A program made the translations under genes and the position numbers. DNA of 64,000 nucleotides, taken from NCBI GenBank assembly GCA_023935145.1, contig CM043700.1, positions 100,916,400 through 100,980,399 of the forward strand. Reading direction: 5' to 3'. Below are positions 22,387 through 33,753 of the stretch, piece by piece (within the stretch, counting starts at the first letter, position 1; each line of letters opens with the position of its first letter). The notes beneath the pieces were generated by a model. That model was not told the origin of the DNA. It was given only the letters and a program-made list of their open reading frames with translations, and did not search any database. Origin of the DNA: Bretschneidera sinensis. Lineage: Eukaryota > Streptophyta > Magnoliopsida > Brassicales > Akaniaceae.

Positions 22387-23529
22387 TTATAAATCCTAAT
22401 GTAATTGTTATGAAATCTTCTTTACTTTCAAGCACACATGACCTAACTTATAAATTATCAAGAGACGACGATATATCTAAATGATGATACCGCAGCAATG
22501 GACAAATCTATAAAAGAGATCTACCAGACTCAATCACACCCAAACACGTACACATAAGAAAAGCCTAACTGAACTTATATGGAAAAGAAGCATGCAACCA
22601 CCGGAGTTATAATAATTCTACTAATTAAATTAAAGAATAAAACATAACAATATTTAACAAAAATAATTCCAACTACAACTGAATCAAATAAAGGAAAAAT
22701 AAGAACAACTACACTTAGGGATTCTTCCTTTCGCCTTGCTTGGAGACTGGCCAGCCATGGGGCTCATGCATCCTCGAGTTGCCTCCTGCCTCCCGACGAT
22801 CATCTCTCTCCGACCTTCAAACTTTAAACTTCGGGTTCCTCCTAAAGGCCCTCTGGATTGCTCCTAAAGGCCCTCTGGATTCATCCCCGATTGATTTTCG
22901 AAGCTAAAGTGGAGTGGGTGTTATATAGGCAAATACCAAGAGTGCAATGTGTTTCCCATCCGATGTGGGATGTGGGATATAGAAATGTGTTTTCCAACCG
23001 ATGTGGGATTTAAGCCCAAAATCACGCTGAAATCCCGCACAGCCCGCACAGCCTGACCTTTGTCTACTAAAACTGCCATAACTTTCTCTAGAAAAATCCT
23101 TTTGATGAACCGTAAAATTCTCCGGAAAATAGACTTCCGGATATTTCTAAGCATATATGGCTCATCTCATGGTTCTTCTTGTATCAATACAGTTCAATTT
23201 TCAAAGATGATTGATCTGTACGGGCAATTCTCGCAATTTAGTGAAACTCTTTCCAGTGCGGGCAGCAGCTGTTGCTCTTTTAAGCCCTCCATCTTGTCCT
23301 TTCGGAAGCATTCCTTCACTCCAGTATGCCTCGAGTATTTGTACTTGAAGCAATGATAACTTTTCCTCCTCTTTTGAGCTTAAAGTACCTGAAAATGCAC
23401 CGAAATAGATCAATGATCCAAGAATGATACTTTAGAGTTGTTAACGTATAAAAGTGCAATTAAAACCTAGATCAACCCTAAAGTGATAACAGTTAAGTAC
23501 TATTAAGATGCATTTTACGACTCTCATCA
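22387..23529 (-). repeat. Truncated LTR between A and D
   Basis: Matches 27339-28486 of the D 5' LTR along its length and ends CTCTCATCA beside the D polypurine tract. It lacks the first 300 bp or so seen on the plus strand of the full LTR. TATA sequence remains at 22921-22927. Confidence 0.85.
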
Positions 23530-23565
23530 CAACCCCCAACTAGCTTATTGCTAGTCCCTAGCAAT
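23530..23565 (-). other. Element D polypurine tract and hairpin
   Basis: The minus strand reads GCTAGTTGGGGGTTG against the LTR. Beside it is a perfect 8-bp stem with a 3-nt loop (ATTGCTAG tcc CTAGCAAT, 23547-23565), the same as in E. Confidence 0.8.
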
Positions 23566-24887
23566 TGAAGCGAAAATAAGAGATGAATTCTATGGTAGGA
23601 GTTAAAAACAAAGTAAAGCAATGCTAGCGTTGAACAAAGAGTAATTCACTTTTTGTCTCAAAAATTGCACATAACATACGACACATAGAATCATTAAATT
23701 TCACTTAAGTCCAAAAGTAATCCAAACATCAATCTTAAAATCGTTATTGACTCTTAACATCCATCTTACCACAAATCATTAATCCAAACACCCAGATGAT
23801 TTTATGCATAACATTCATGAATACAAGTCTTGGCCTCTAAAAACATAAGAAATTGTGTGACATCAATCACAAAAACAAGCTTCATATGCTTACATTTCAA
23901 ACCACTCTCCACTATTGTAGAAAAATCACACTACATTGGATCAAAAGGTCTTTACTAAGCTTGTAACGTTAGGCTAAGGAAGAATAGGAAAGATTCACAA
24001 GTAAAAGAACTCAATCTCTTAGCTTTAAACACAATTACTTTAAGCACTTGATAACCTTTACTTCCACACCCAACTCTTTCAACCATTTTTCGAGCATTTC
24101 TTTCAACAAATCACCATTTTTTTCTTTTCTTTTTCTTTCTTTCTTCTTTCTTTCTTCTTTCTTTGCCATAATTCATTTTTTTTTTGGCACATAACCATTC
24201 ACCTTCTTTTTCATCATTTTTTTTTCTTATCTTTTCCACAACCCCCAACTTATCTCCTTTAATGTACTTGGGTTGTGGTAGTGATATTTTTTCATATTTC
24301 CACCCTTACTCCTTTTAAGTGCTTCTCACAACATGTGTATAACTAAGTTCTTTTAAAAGAAAGGTAAGGATAAAATATTTTTTGGCTCATAAAGGTAAGT
24401 AAATGGTTTATCCAAAGAAACAAGGCTCAATTTTTCTTTTCAAGAAAAAGGCTCAAATAGGTGACTAGTGATAAATATAGCAATGGTATGTTTGAAAGGC
24501 TCAAACGGTTCAAAAATGGCCTATATCATATCCTAAGTAGTGTGCATTCTAGGAATTTGCCTCAAGTGGTTATCAAGTAAGTTCTAGAGCTTGTCGAGAC
24601 CACAAAAATATTCACAAAATAATCACACATAAAACTTTTCTAAATGTTTAAGACTAATCATACAATCTTACCACAAACTAGAGTCTCAAACCAGATCAAG
24701 ATTGATACTTAAATTAATTTCAAACCGAAGCAAGATTTAACTACTTCTGAATGCTATTTGCTATCTCAATTAAGTTTTATATCATTGACATGTAAATTGA
24801 CTCTAAAGCTAACACAAAGCATGCTAAACACAAAACAAAGATGGCACCAAGCAGTTCAATGATATGCAATAAGAAATGTATATCTTC
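23566..24887. other. Element D noncoding 3' internal region
   Basis: No ORF. It aligns closely with 42132-43470 of E. It contains a CTTT-rich simple repeat at about 24118-24171 and short T runs. Confidence 0.7.
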
Positions 24888-24921
24888 CACCCCCAACTTA
24901 AGATAAGCATTGTCCTCAATG
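24888..24921 (-). other. Element D internal polypurine tract and hairpin
   Basis: The minus strand reads AAGTTGGGGGTGG next to a short 5-bp stem, CATTG tcct CAATG (24908-24921). Equivalent sites occur in E (43476-43507) and F (63964-64000). Confidence 0.6.
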
Positions 24922-25116
24922 AAAAAGCAAAAGTTAAGGAAACTCCATTTTTAACCAACGGTGCATGGAGTTGAAAGTTGTGCACGATCATTTGAACTGC
25001 TTCGTTTATTTATCCCTGAAAAATAAATACTAAAGTAAAACTGGAAAACAGCAAAATAATAATAATAAACAAGAAAAACAAAATATGGAAAACAATAAAA
25101 ATAAAAGGATACATTG

Positions 25117-25160
25117 TGGGTTGCCTCCCATGAGCACTACGTTTTACGTCTTCAGCCAGA
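25117..25160 (-). other. Element D 45-nt post-ORF motif
   Basis: Minus strand GTCTGGCTGAAGACG followed by TAAAACGTAGTGC and TCATGGGAGGCAACCC. Here it directly follows the gag stop, showing that the motif tracks the end of the last ORF and not pol itself. Confidence 0.75.
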
Positions 25161-25165
25161 CGCTC

Positions 25166-26901
25166 TTATTCCCTCCTCGAAAAGCATAGGTTGAATGCAT
25201 CTGCCGCTGCTGCACTGCCAAATTCGGTGCCTCTATGCTTTTGGGGGGCCTTAAGGATGTCATCAGTAACATCTACAAATGCTGGCTCGATATATGCTTT
25301 GGTGAAGCCATGGGTGAAGGTGGACTCTAATGGATTAAGGTGCTGGACCTTTTCCATGAACGAGTCCATCATGTATGCTTGTACTTGATGGCTTTCAGCC
25401 ACATCCTCTGATTTTTTCGTTGTTGGGATGTGTACTGATTTACCACCAAGTGTCTCAATGGCATTCACCTCCTCCAAATTCTTTTGTGCTAAGTGTTGAC
25501 CATGGGGTGGGGACTGAGCTTGAGAAGGGAACTTACCTTGCTCAGTCACACTCAAGTAGCTCCTGAACTTGGACATTTGGCTCCTAGTTTCTTTACCCTC
25601 TTCCATCACCTGCGTAATTAGTGCCTCAAACCTTTGGTTTGTTCTGCCTTGTGCCTCTATAAAAGCCTGTAAGGTGTCTTCTAGAGAGTTCCTAGAGGCT
25701 GAGAGTGCATGATAAGGTGCAGGGGATGATCGAGGGGGCTGTGCATACTGGTTTTCAGATTTCCAGCTAAAGTTGGGGTGATTTCGCCACCCCGGGTTAT
25801 AAGTGTTAGAGAAAGGTGCAGGAGGCCTCTTGTACATGCCTAAGGCATTACATTGTTCCTCATACGCCCCTCTCATATCAAAAAATGTGGGGCACTCTTT
25901 GGGGAGATGATCTACCCCTCCACACACAAAGCACGGCTCTAAAGACTCGGCATGATTAGCCACATGTGTTTGCTTTGAGCCTTTAGTTTTAAATGCATCA
26001 AACTCTCTAGTGAGCATCTCGACCTTGGCTCTAAGGTTATCCTCTTCCCTAAGATGGTAAATTCCACCACCATTTGGGTGCCCTATAGGTCCTGACCTAT
26101 TTGTGCTTTCAGTAGCACTAGGTCCAGTCCAAGTGTGAGCTTTTTCAGCAAGCTCATTGAGGTACTCTATGGCCTCATCAGGATCTTTCACTAAAAACCC
26201 ACCATTATATATCATCTCTATGAATTGGTGCTCTCTATAGGTAAGTCCCTAATAGAAATAGCTCACTAAGCGCTAACTCTCATACCCATGGTGAGGGCAC
26301 ATACTCAATAACTCCTTAAATCTCTCCCAAGACTGATATAAAGTCTCACTATCCTTTTGTGCAAAGGTGGAGATTTGCCTTTTCAAAGTGTTGGTCTTAT
26401 GTTGGGGAAAGTATTTGTTAAAGAAATCCTGAGTCATCTCAGTCCATGACCCAATAGATCATGGTCTAAGTGAGTATAGCCAACTCTTGGCTCTATCCTT
26501 CAAAGAGCTTAAGTTTCATAATGTCATGAGTTTCGTTTTGACTATGAAAAGTCGCAACTACTTCCTCAAACTCTCTAATGTGCACATACGAGTTTTCTTA
26601 TCCAAGCCATGGAATATAGGGAGTAATTGAATCATCCCTAGTTTAAGATCTTGATGGCGAGTATTGGCTGGAAACATGATGCATGATGATATGGCTGTGC
26701 GTGTAGGGTGGAGGTAATCCTGATGTCCTAGCAACATTCTCATTATGGTTATCGGCCATGTTCACAAAATCCTCTAGATTCTCACTTGGTTTTCTCTATG
26801 GGTTTATCTAGGCGAGGTTTCACTATCAGACTCGGAATGAGAGGGTAATTCTAGCTCAGGTCCTCTAATGAATCTACCTCGCAAATCTCTTGTCTAAGCA
26901 T
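25166..26901 (-). pseudogene. gag: Element D gag
   Basis: From a likely ATG at 26899-26901 (MLRQEIC) the gag is interrupted by frameshifts and stops, then runs open for 349 codons from 26215 to 25166. The zinc knuckle CFVCGGVDHLPKEC (C-X2-C-X4-H-X4-C) is intact. A shared [15 protein letters not shown] motif follows. The last 70 residues (from YMMDSFMEKVQ to CFSRRE) have no counterpart in the E or F polyproteins, and protease is absent. The tail may be a remnant of the deleted pol in another frame or a new C-terminus; I cannot tell which. Confidence 0.8.
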
Positions 26902-26941
26902 GCACCAAATGAATCAGAGAGGAAATAAAATAAATAAAACA

Positions 26942-26968
26942 AGAATTTTTTTTTTTTTTTTTTTTTTA
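26942..26968. repeat. Homopolymer T run in D leader
   Basis: About 23 T in a row between the primer site and gag, in the leader of element D. No other feature is seen around it. Confidence 0.9.
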
Positions 26969-27013
26969 TCTTCACACTCAAAGTTGACAAGCTTTCTTGT
27001 ACTTAAGAGCGTT

Positions 27014-27031
27014 TCCCCGGCAACGAAACCA
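27014..27031 (-). other. Element D primer binding site
   Basis: The plus strand reads TCCCCGGCAACGAAACCA, tRNA-Asp 3' end with two changes in the acceptor part, 5 nt inside the LTR. Confidence 0.85.
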
Positions 27032-27036
27032 AAATT

Positions 27037-28486
27037 TGATTACACCCAAAACATAACGCGGTTATTGTAGTATAGTTTTGGGGTGTCGATTCCACAGGGA
27101 AACAAGTTAAGTACAACAAAATGTGTAAACCTCAACACAAACGATAAAAGATGAAAAGAATCTGAGCTGTTTGAGAAGAAGGGTAATTGTGTAAATAAGT
27201 TTAAAATAAAAATTACAAGGTTCTGGAAATCCTCCCTAGGTTCGTTGCTCTAATCCTAACTTGATTCAGTTGTTTTTATCTCGATTGCAAGTTTCACATC
27301 CCAAACAGGCAATCGAAAAATATTCAATTAAAGTGCATTTATAAATCCTAATGTAATTGTTATGAAATCTTCTTTACTTTCAAGCACACATGAACTAACT
27401 TATAAATTATCAAGAGACGATGATGTATCTAAACGAGGATACCGCAGCAATTGACAAATCTATAAAAGAGATCTACTAGACTCAATCACACCCAAACAGG
27501 TACACATAAGAAAAGCCTGACTGAACTTATATGGAAAAGAAGCATGCAACCACTGGAGTTATAATAAATCTACTAATTAAATTAAAGAATAAAACATAAC
27601 AATATTTAACGAAAATAATTCCAACTACAACCGAATCAAATAAAGGAAAAATAAGAACAACTACACCTAGGGATTCATCCCTTCGCCTTGCTTGGAGACT
27701 AGCCGGACATGGGGCTCATGTGTCCTCAAGTTGCCTCTGGCCTCCCGACGATCATCTCTCCCGACCTTCAAACTTTAAACTTCGGGTTCCTCCTAAAGGT
27801 ACTCTGGATTGCTCCTAAAGGCCCTCTGGATTCATCCCCGATTGATTTCCGAAGCTAAAGTGGAGTGGGTCTTATATAGGCAAATACCAAGAGTGCAATG
27901 TGTTTCCCATCCAATGTGGGATGTGGGATATAGAAATGTGTTTTCCAACCGATGTGGGACGTGGGATTTAAGCCCAAAATCATGCTGAAATCCCGCACAG
28001 CTCATACAGCCTGACCTTTGTCTATTAAAACTACCATAACTTTCTCTAGAAAAATCCTTTTGACGAACCATAAAATTCTCCAGAAAATAGACTTCTGGAT
28101 CTTTCTAAGCATATATGGCTCATCTCATGGTTCTTCTTGTATCAATACAGTTTAATTTTCAAAGATGATTGATCTGTACGGGCAATTCTCGCAATTTAGT
28201 GAAACTCTTTCCAGTGCGGGCAGCAGCTGTTGCTCTTTTAAGCCCTCCATCTTGTCCTTTCGGAAGCATTCCTTCACTCCAGTATGCCTTGAGTCTTTGT
28301 ACTTGAAGTAATGATAATTTTTCCTCCTCTTTTGAGCTTAAAGTACCTGAAAATGCACCAAAATAGATCAATGATCCAAGAATGATACTTAGAGTTGTTA
28401 ACGTATAAAAGTGCAATTAAAACCAAGATCAACCCTAAAGTGATAACAGTTAAGTACTGTTAAGTTGCATTTTATGACTCTCATCA
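27037..28486 (-). repeat. Element D 5' LTR
   Basis: 1,450 bp, starting TGATTACACCC and ending CTCTCATCA on the plus strand. Near the U5 end, 27065-27076 (TTGTAGTATAGT) is identical to 12 nt of tRNA-Asp, and 27082-27100 resembles its T-arm. In sense the U3 carries a TATATAAG box (27871-27878), preceded by repeated ATCCCACATC-type words at about 27910-27970. Confidence 0.9.
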
Positions 28487-29813
28487 GATGGGGTTAAGGG
28501 ATATAGGTTGTGGTCCTTAGAAAATAAGGGCATGAAACTGATTATAAGTAGGGATGTTATTTTTAATGAATTGTTATTTCCCTACTTGGAGAAAACTAAC
28601 CCTGCAGGGGCTAGTGAACAAACCAAACCGAAAGTTGTGGAACATTGCATCAAGGAGAACTCGGTTCAAGTAGAGTAGAGGAGGTAAGAGGGTTCAGACC
28701 AGGTAGAGCCCTTGGATGAAGGCCAAGAAGCTCAAGAAACTCAAGAAGAGGCTGAACAAGAAGAGGTTGATGCAGTAAATAACTACCAGCTCACAAGAGA
28801 CCGGGGAAGGAGAGTGGTTAGACCACTCTTGAGATATGGGTTGTGGATGCTAATGTAGCAACTCCTTCGATAGAAGGAGAGGTTGAACCAAAAACTTACA
28901 CGGATGCCATGGAGTGTAAGGATTCATCAAAGTGGCAGCTGGATATGGAGGAAGAAATGGACTCTTTGATGAAGAACAACTTCTGGGAATTGGTGAAAAT
29001 TCCAGGAAAGCAGAAAGTTGTAGAATGTAAGTGCACTTATAAGATCAAAGAAGGGTACCCTCCAAGGGATGAAGTCCGAAACAAAGCTAGGATGGTGGCG
29101 AATGGGTTCACAAGAAGAGAAGACATAGGTGTCATAGAAACTTTCTCACCTGGACACAAGGTGGAGAAGATGGTGAGTATCCTCACCTATGTCATTGATG
29201 GGCTGTTGGTTTGGAACAGCAGGAAGAGGATGAAAAGGTTTACATCTCAACTCAGTGAGGAGTTTGAGAGGAAAGATCTCAACCTTACACAAAAGATCCT
29301 TGGGATGTGTAGAATCCAAGAAAATAAGAGAAAATGGTTGAGGGTTTCTTGGGCAATGGGTGTTCTCAGCAAATTTATGAGTAATCCCGGAAAAAAGCAT
29401 TGGCTTGGGATGAAGAGGTTGCTGAGGTATTTGATGGCTTAGTGGTAGCTGGTAGTAGTAGTCATAACAACCGGGGCAGAATACATAGCGGCTATAGAAG
29501 CCATAAAGGAGGCTATGGGGTGCAAAGGGTTATTAGATGAGTGGGAGATCGTAAAAGAGCAGGATGTGGTGCCTTTGGATAGCCAAAGTATGTGGTACTT
29601 ATGGAGGAATCTAGTGTTCCATGAGAGGACAAAGCATATGAATGTTCGGTATCATTACATTCAAAAAATGGTACGAAAGGCTGCATTCATGTTGACAAGA
29701 AGACCACGGAAGAAAATCCTGCGGATTTGGGCACTAAAATTCTACCTCTAAGTAAGTTCAATCATTGCCTTGAATTATTTAAGATTGGAGTTGGTTAATT
29801 AATGACTCAAGAT
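28487..29813 (+). pseudogene. C1 copia pol remnant (integrase end, RT, RNase H)
   Basis: Begins in frame as DGVKGYRLW, the copia integrase C-terminal GKGY-type region; the upstream part lies beyond the nested insertions. A 199-codon RT remnant follows (28843-29442), with YTDAME and RNKARMVANGFT, but the middle of the RT is deleted and the catalytic site reads YVIDG. RNase H is recognisable as GAEYIAA and then FHERTKHMNVRYHYI up to a stop near 29795. Many stops and frameshifts mark it as old. Confidence 0.85.
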
Positions 29814-29866
29814 GAGTTTGGATCCCGAAGCTTTCTGCACAATGGTTCAGGTTTTTTGGACACTTA

Positions 29867-29881
29867 GACAAAGGTAGAGAT
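29867..29881 (+). other. C1 polypurine tract
   Basis: GACAAAGGTAGAGAT immediately precedes the TGTTG start of the C1 LTR, as is usual in copia elements. Confidence 0.75.
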
Positions 29882-30914
29882 TGTTGTTATTTGTCTAAGG
29901 TTCAAATAGGTCCAACCATGGTTTAAAAATGGTCAAAGTCCAAACCAAAGGTGGCGTATTAAATTTCAACAAGTTAGAAGACTACATAGATGTGTGTGCA
30001 TCAATTTGGAGCAAGGGAAGGCCATGCGCACTAGTGTGCGCACTTCTGCACACAATTAGGGAAATGTGCGCACAGCAGCAGCATCATCAGCACCATGGCG
30101 CCCAGAAACCAGCACCATGGCATCCAGAATGATGTGCTGAAGGACCGCATCAGTGCCATGGTGCCCAGCACCAGCACCATGGCATCCAGAATGGTGTGTT
30201 GTAGGACCGTATCAGCACCATGGAGTCCAGAAGGTGTGCCAAGGTGCCCTGCCTAGCGCCACGGGGCCACCTGTTGAGCGCCTAAGCGCTAGGCAAAGGG
30301 CTGCACACATAGACAGCCTGTTTTAAGACCCTTTTAAGTGTGTAAGTGCAAGGTTAAAACACAGAGCACCACTTGGGAAGTGATGAAGGGCTATGATTAA
30401 GTGGAGATCATGATCAAAGGGTGGAAATTGATTCACAAGTATGTCCAAGAAGTGAAAGGCTATAAAAGGGGTTCTCAAGCCTCATTTTTACAAGAGAAGA
30501 AACACACAAGTTTGTGACATTGTGAGATCAATTGTAATACAAGAGAGAATTGTGTGAGAGACATAGACACAAGAGGGACTCTTTGTAGTGAGGCTGGTTA
30601 TAAAGAAGAAAGTAGTATAGAGAGAGAGAGCATTGTAATCTTCTTTCTTCTCTTCTTGGTTTCTTCAAGAACTTGAGCTTCTTGAAGGAGATTGCTGTAA
30701 CTTGTAAGAACCATTTGAGATAGTGCAGAGAGTTCGGAGGAACTCACGGGGACGTAAGCACATTGCCGAACCTCGATAACAAATTGTTTGTCTTCTTTCT
30801 TTCTTTGATTTTTTGTTCTTGTGTTGGATTGCTGAAATTCTTTCTACAAGTCATTCTAGACTTGGGTGTTTGCAAGATCACCACCTAGGCATCTTGTCAA
30901 GGTGATTTCTAACA
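29882..30914 (+). repeat. C1 copia 3' LTR
   Basis: Begins TGTTGTTATTTG after the polypurine tract and ends TTTCTAACA. The flank aagac (30915-30919) belongs to gypsy LTR E0. The last 149 bp are duplicated at 31665-31813. The 5' LTR is not in the window, so the end points rest on family structure and on the switch to E0 sequence. Confidence 0.75.
30030..30468 (+). promoter_or_regulatory. C1 U3 word block and TATA box
   Basis: Five CCATGG palindromes (30093, 30115, 30156, 30177, 30218) lie within repeated CAGCACCATGG phrases, including a 62-bp direct repeat starting at 30109 and 30171. The inverted repeat AGCGC ctaa GCGCT is at 30276-30289. A TATAAAAG box follows at 30461-30468. The position matches the word blocks of the other LTRs. 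Confidence 0.6.
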
Positions 30915-32563
30915 AAGACTATAGTAGAGAAACAACAAGGTTCCGAGAATTCTCCCTATGTTCGTTGCCTTATTCTAATCTTGATTCAATTGTTTTTATC
31001 TCGATTCCTAGTTTCACATACCAAACAAGCAATCGGCAAATATTCAATCAAAGCATATGTAAAACCTAATGTAATTGCTATGAAATACTTTTTAATTTCG
31101 ATTCAAGCACACATGACATATCTTATAGATTTATCAAGAAACAACAATATATCTTAATGACAATATCGCAGTAATGGACAAACCTAAAAGATAAATCTAC
31201 CGGACTTAATCACATCCAACAATCTTGACATAAGAATAGTATGGCTAGACTTATATCAAGGAGAAAGATACAATCACCGAATTAAGAGAAGATCTTTTAA
31301 TTAAATCCAAAAGTAAATCATAACAATGTTTAATGATAAATCCAAACTACAACTGAATCATGAATAGAAATTAAGAACAACTACACCTAGGGATTTATCC
31401 CTTCGCCTTGCTTAGAGATTAGTTGGCCATGGGGCTCATGCTTGAACACTTTGATGGAGGAGAATATAGCCGTCTTCTTGTGTTTTCCAACCTTAATGAT
31501 GTCTATCTATCAAATCCTAAGTGATCAAAGGTCCAAGAGTGTTTTGGGTCTAAAGAATCAACTAAAACCCTAATTAGGAAAACAAGGGTTCGTGTGCACG
31601 CCACAGCTCTCACTTACTCGCGCTACGACTCTGTCTGGTCTTTGGTTAGGTGAGCTTCTGGGCACCGAACCTCGATAACAAATTGCTTGTCTTCTTTCTT
31701 TCTTTGATTTTCTGTTCTTGTGTTGGATTGCTGAAATTCTTTCTACAAGTCATTCTAGACTTGGTTGATTGGAAGATCACTACCTGGGCATCTTGTCAAG
31801 GTGATTTCCAACAAAGACTATAATAGAGAAATAACAAGGTTCTGGGAATTCTCCCTATGTTCGTTGCCTTATTCTAATCTTGATTCAATTGTTTTTATCT
31901 CGATTGCTAGTTTCACATACCAAATAAGTAATCGGCAAATATTCAATCAAAGCACATGTAAACCTTAATGTAATTGCTATGAAATACTTTTTACTTTCGA
32001 TTCAAGCACACACGACCTATCTTATAGATTTACCAAGAAACGACAATATATCTTGATGACAATATCACAGTAATGGACAAACCTAAAAGATAAATCTACC
32101 GGACTCAATCACATCCAACAATCTTGACATAAGAATAGTATGGCTAAACTTATATCCATGAGAAAGATACAATCGCTGGATTAAGAGAAGATCTTTTAAT
32201 TAAATCCAAAAGTAAATCATAACAATGTTTAATGATAAATTCAAACTACAACTGAATCATGAATAGAAATTAAGAACAACTACACCTAGGGATTCATCCC
32301 TTCGCCTTGCTTGGAGATTAGTTGGCCATGGGGCTCATGCTTGAACACTTTGATGGAGGAGAATATAGCTGCCTTCTTGTGTTTTCCAGCCTTAATGATG
32401 TCTATCTATCAGATCCTAAGTGATCAAAGGTCCAAGGGTGTTTTGGGTCTAAACAATCAACTAAAACCATAATTAGGAAAACAGGGGTTCGTGTGCACGC
32501 CATGGCTCTCACTTACTCGTGCCACGACTCTGTCTGGTCTTTGGTTAGGTGAGCTTCTGGGCA
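30766..32563. repeat. 899-bp tandem duplication across the C1/E0 boundary
   Basis: 30766-31664 and 31665-32563 are head-to-tail copies with about 95% identity by eye. Each copy holds the last 149 bp of the C1 LTR followed by E0 LTR sequence. The breakpoint shows a 3-bp microhomology (ccg at 30766, 31665 and 32564). The duplication happened after C1 inserted into E0. Confidence 0.9.
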
Positions 32564-32897
32564 CCGCAGCTCTTCCTCGTCCAGGCCGCAGTGCACACTA
32601 GTGGAGGCAACTTCTGAATGTTCCTGGAGGCCGTGGCTCAGTCCTTCTGTGCTGCGGTGTGGAGCAGTTCTGAAACCACTCATTTCCCTCAATATGCATG
32701 GAATCTTAGTGTTTCAAGCAACGATAGCTTTTCCGTCTCTTTTAAACTTAAAGTACTTGAAAATGCACTGAAATAAGTCAATGATCCAAGAATATCATTT
32801 TAGAGTTGTTAAGGTATAAAAGTGTAATTCAAACCTCGATCAACCCTAAAATGCTAACAAATAAGTACTGTTAAGATGCATTTTATGACTCTCATCA
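30915..32897 (-). repeat. E0, gypsy LTR of the E/F family
   Basis: Homologous to the LTRs of E (plus-strand reading) from near their U5 third to the CTCTCATCA end at 32897, after removing the internal duplication. The GC-rich word block around 31590-31660 and 32490-32680 matches that of F rather than E. The other end was separated by the C1 insertion and is off-window, so solo LTR or full element cannot be decided. Confidence 0.75.
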
Positions 32898-33117
32898 TAT
32901 GTTTGTGCCTTTCAAGAGTTACGACATGCATCAACTAACTGATTTGTTTTCGCGCAGTTACACATAGATATTATCATTTAGGTTTTCTTGATTGTTATAT
33001 TTTCTCCTTTTATATTTATTTTTCCCAAAATTTTCTTTGTAAAGTGTTATATATGTAGTGTTCCTCTGTACCTACAATGTAATAAGTAACTTGGAACCTC
33101 CTTCATTAGACTAGGTA

Positions 33118-33753
33118 ATGGGAAAGCGTCGACGGTTGAATATTATACATTCTAGTGAAAACTTGAATTCTCAACTGCAAACTGAGTCCAGAAAAGAACC
33201 ATATGGATCATTTGGTACACAAACACTTGGATCCATTGGAACATTACAGCCTCATAATCAGACCCAACCTCTACACAATTAAGAACCACAACCCTAGCCC
33301 TAGCCTAAGCGACCTTTATCATCAAGTATAAATTTCTTTAGCAAATGGGTGCATTCATATATCTAGGCCGAAATATTATTTCTTCCATGATTGATTAAAC
33401 ATGAAAACAACAACAATATAGAAAGAAAAGAAAAAAAAAACATTGAAAGAAAACAAATTTGCTATTGACCAGATTTTATTAATTTTTTTCCTAAGTATCT
33501 TGTAATTGTTTAAGCAGATGTCCCTCACAAACAATGAAAAAAACATGGTCCCACACGCATAGTTAATGTGTGGGATTTAGCAGAAGATCAAAAAATTCTT
33601 GTCTGTGTAAATGCAAATGGTTAGCTAGTTGGTGATGATGCAGGAACACTTAATCAATATATTGGTACCATGATCAGAATGGCTCACCTTGCACTGATCA
33701 ACCGAGAATCATGGGTTTACATGCCATTGGTAAATAAGAAGGAAATGTGGAGC
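33118..33753 (+). pseudogene. Ptta/En/Spm-type transposase-associated protein remnant
   Basis: 33118-33282 is a 54-codon ORF (MGKRRRLNII start). From 33544 a second segment reads GPTRIVNVWDLAEDQ, then VGDDAGTLNQYIGTMIR, then WVYMPLVNKKEMW, with one in-frame TAG near 33628. This order (N-terminal basic stretch, W-L/I-x-E block, L-x-x-x-G-T block, W-x-x-x-P block) is typical of plant Ptta/En/Spm-like proteins. The transposase core and terminal inverted repeats were not seen. Confidence 0.55.

Larger units (their letters stand above)
22387..28486 (-). mobile_element. Element D, gag-only gypsy element (shares an LTR with A)
   Basis: Right (5') LTR 27037-28486, primer site 27014-27031, a gag frame, 45-nt motif, internal and terminal polypurine tracts, then a left LTR (22387-23529) truncated at its far end. 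No protease, RT or integrase is present. On the right the flank gatgg (28487-28491) continues a copia reading frame. The left LTR could serve as the 3' LTR of D and the 5' LTR of A, giving a tandem LTR-A-LTR-D-LTR array. The left TSD would then be outside the window. Confidence 0.75.

Noticed and set aside
24118..24171. CTTT-rich tract as a polypurine primer
   Set aside because: It lies mid-region away from any LTR, and E has a shorter, different tract at the same place, so it is a simple repeat.
27061..27100. tRNA-Asp gene or tRNA pseudogene in the LTRs
   Set aside because: Only two short segments match, with wrong spacing and no acceptor or anticodon arm. It is reported instead as possible primer complementarity.
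30866..31968. Two similar 67-codon ORFs (30866-31069 and 31765-31968)
   Set aside because: Both are chance frames across the C1/E0 junction, duplicated by the 899-bp tandem repeat.
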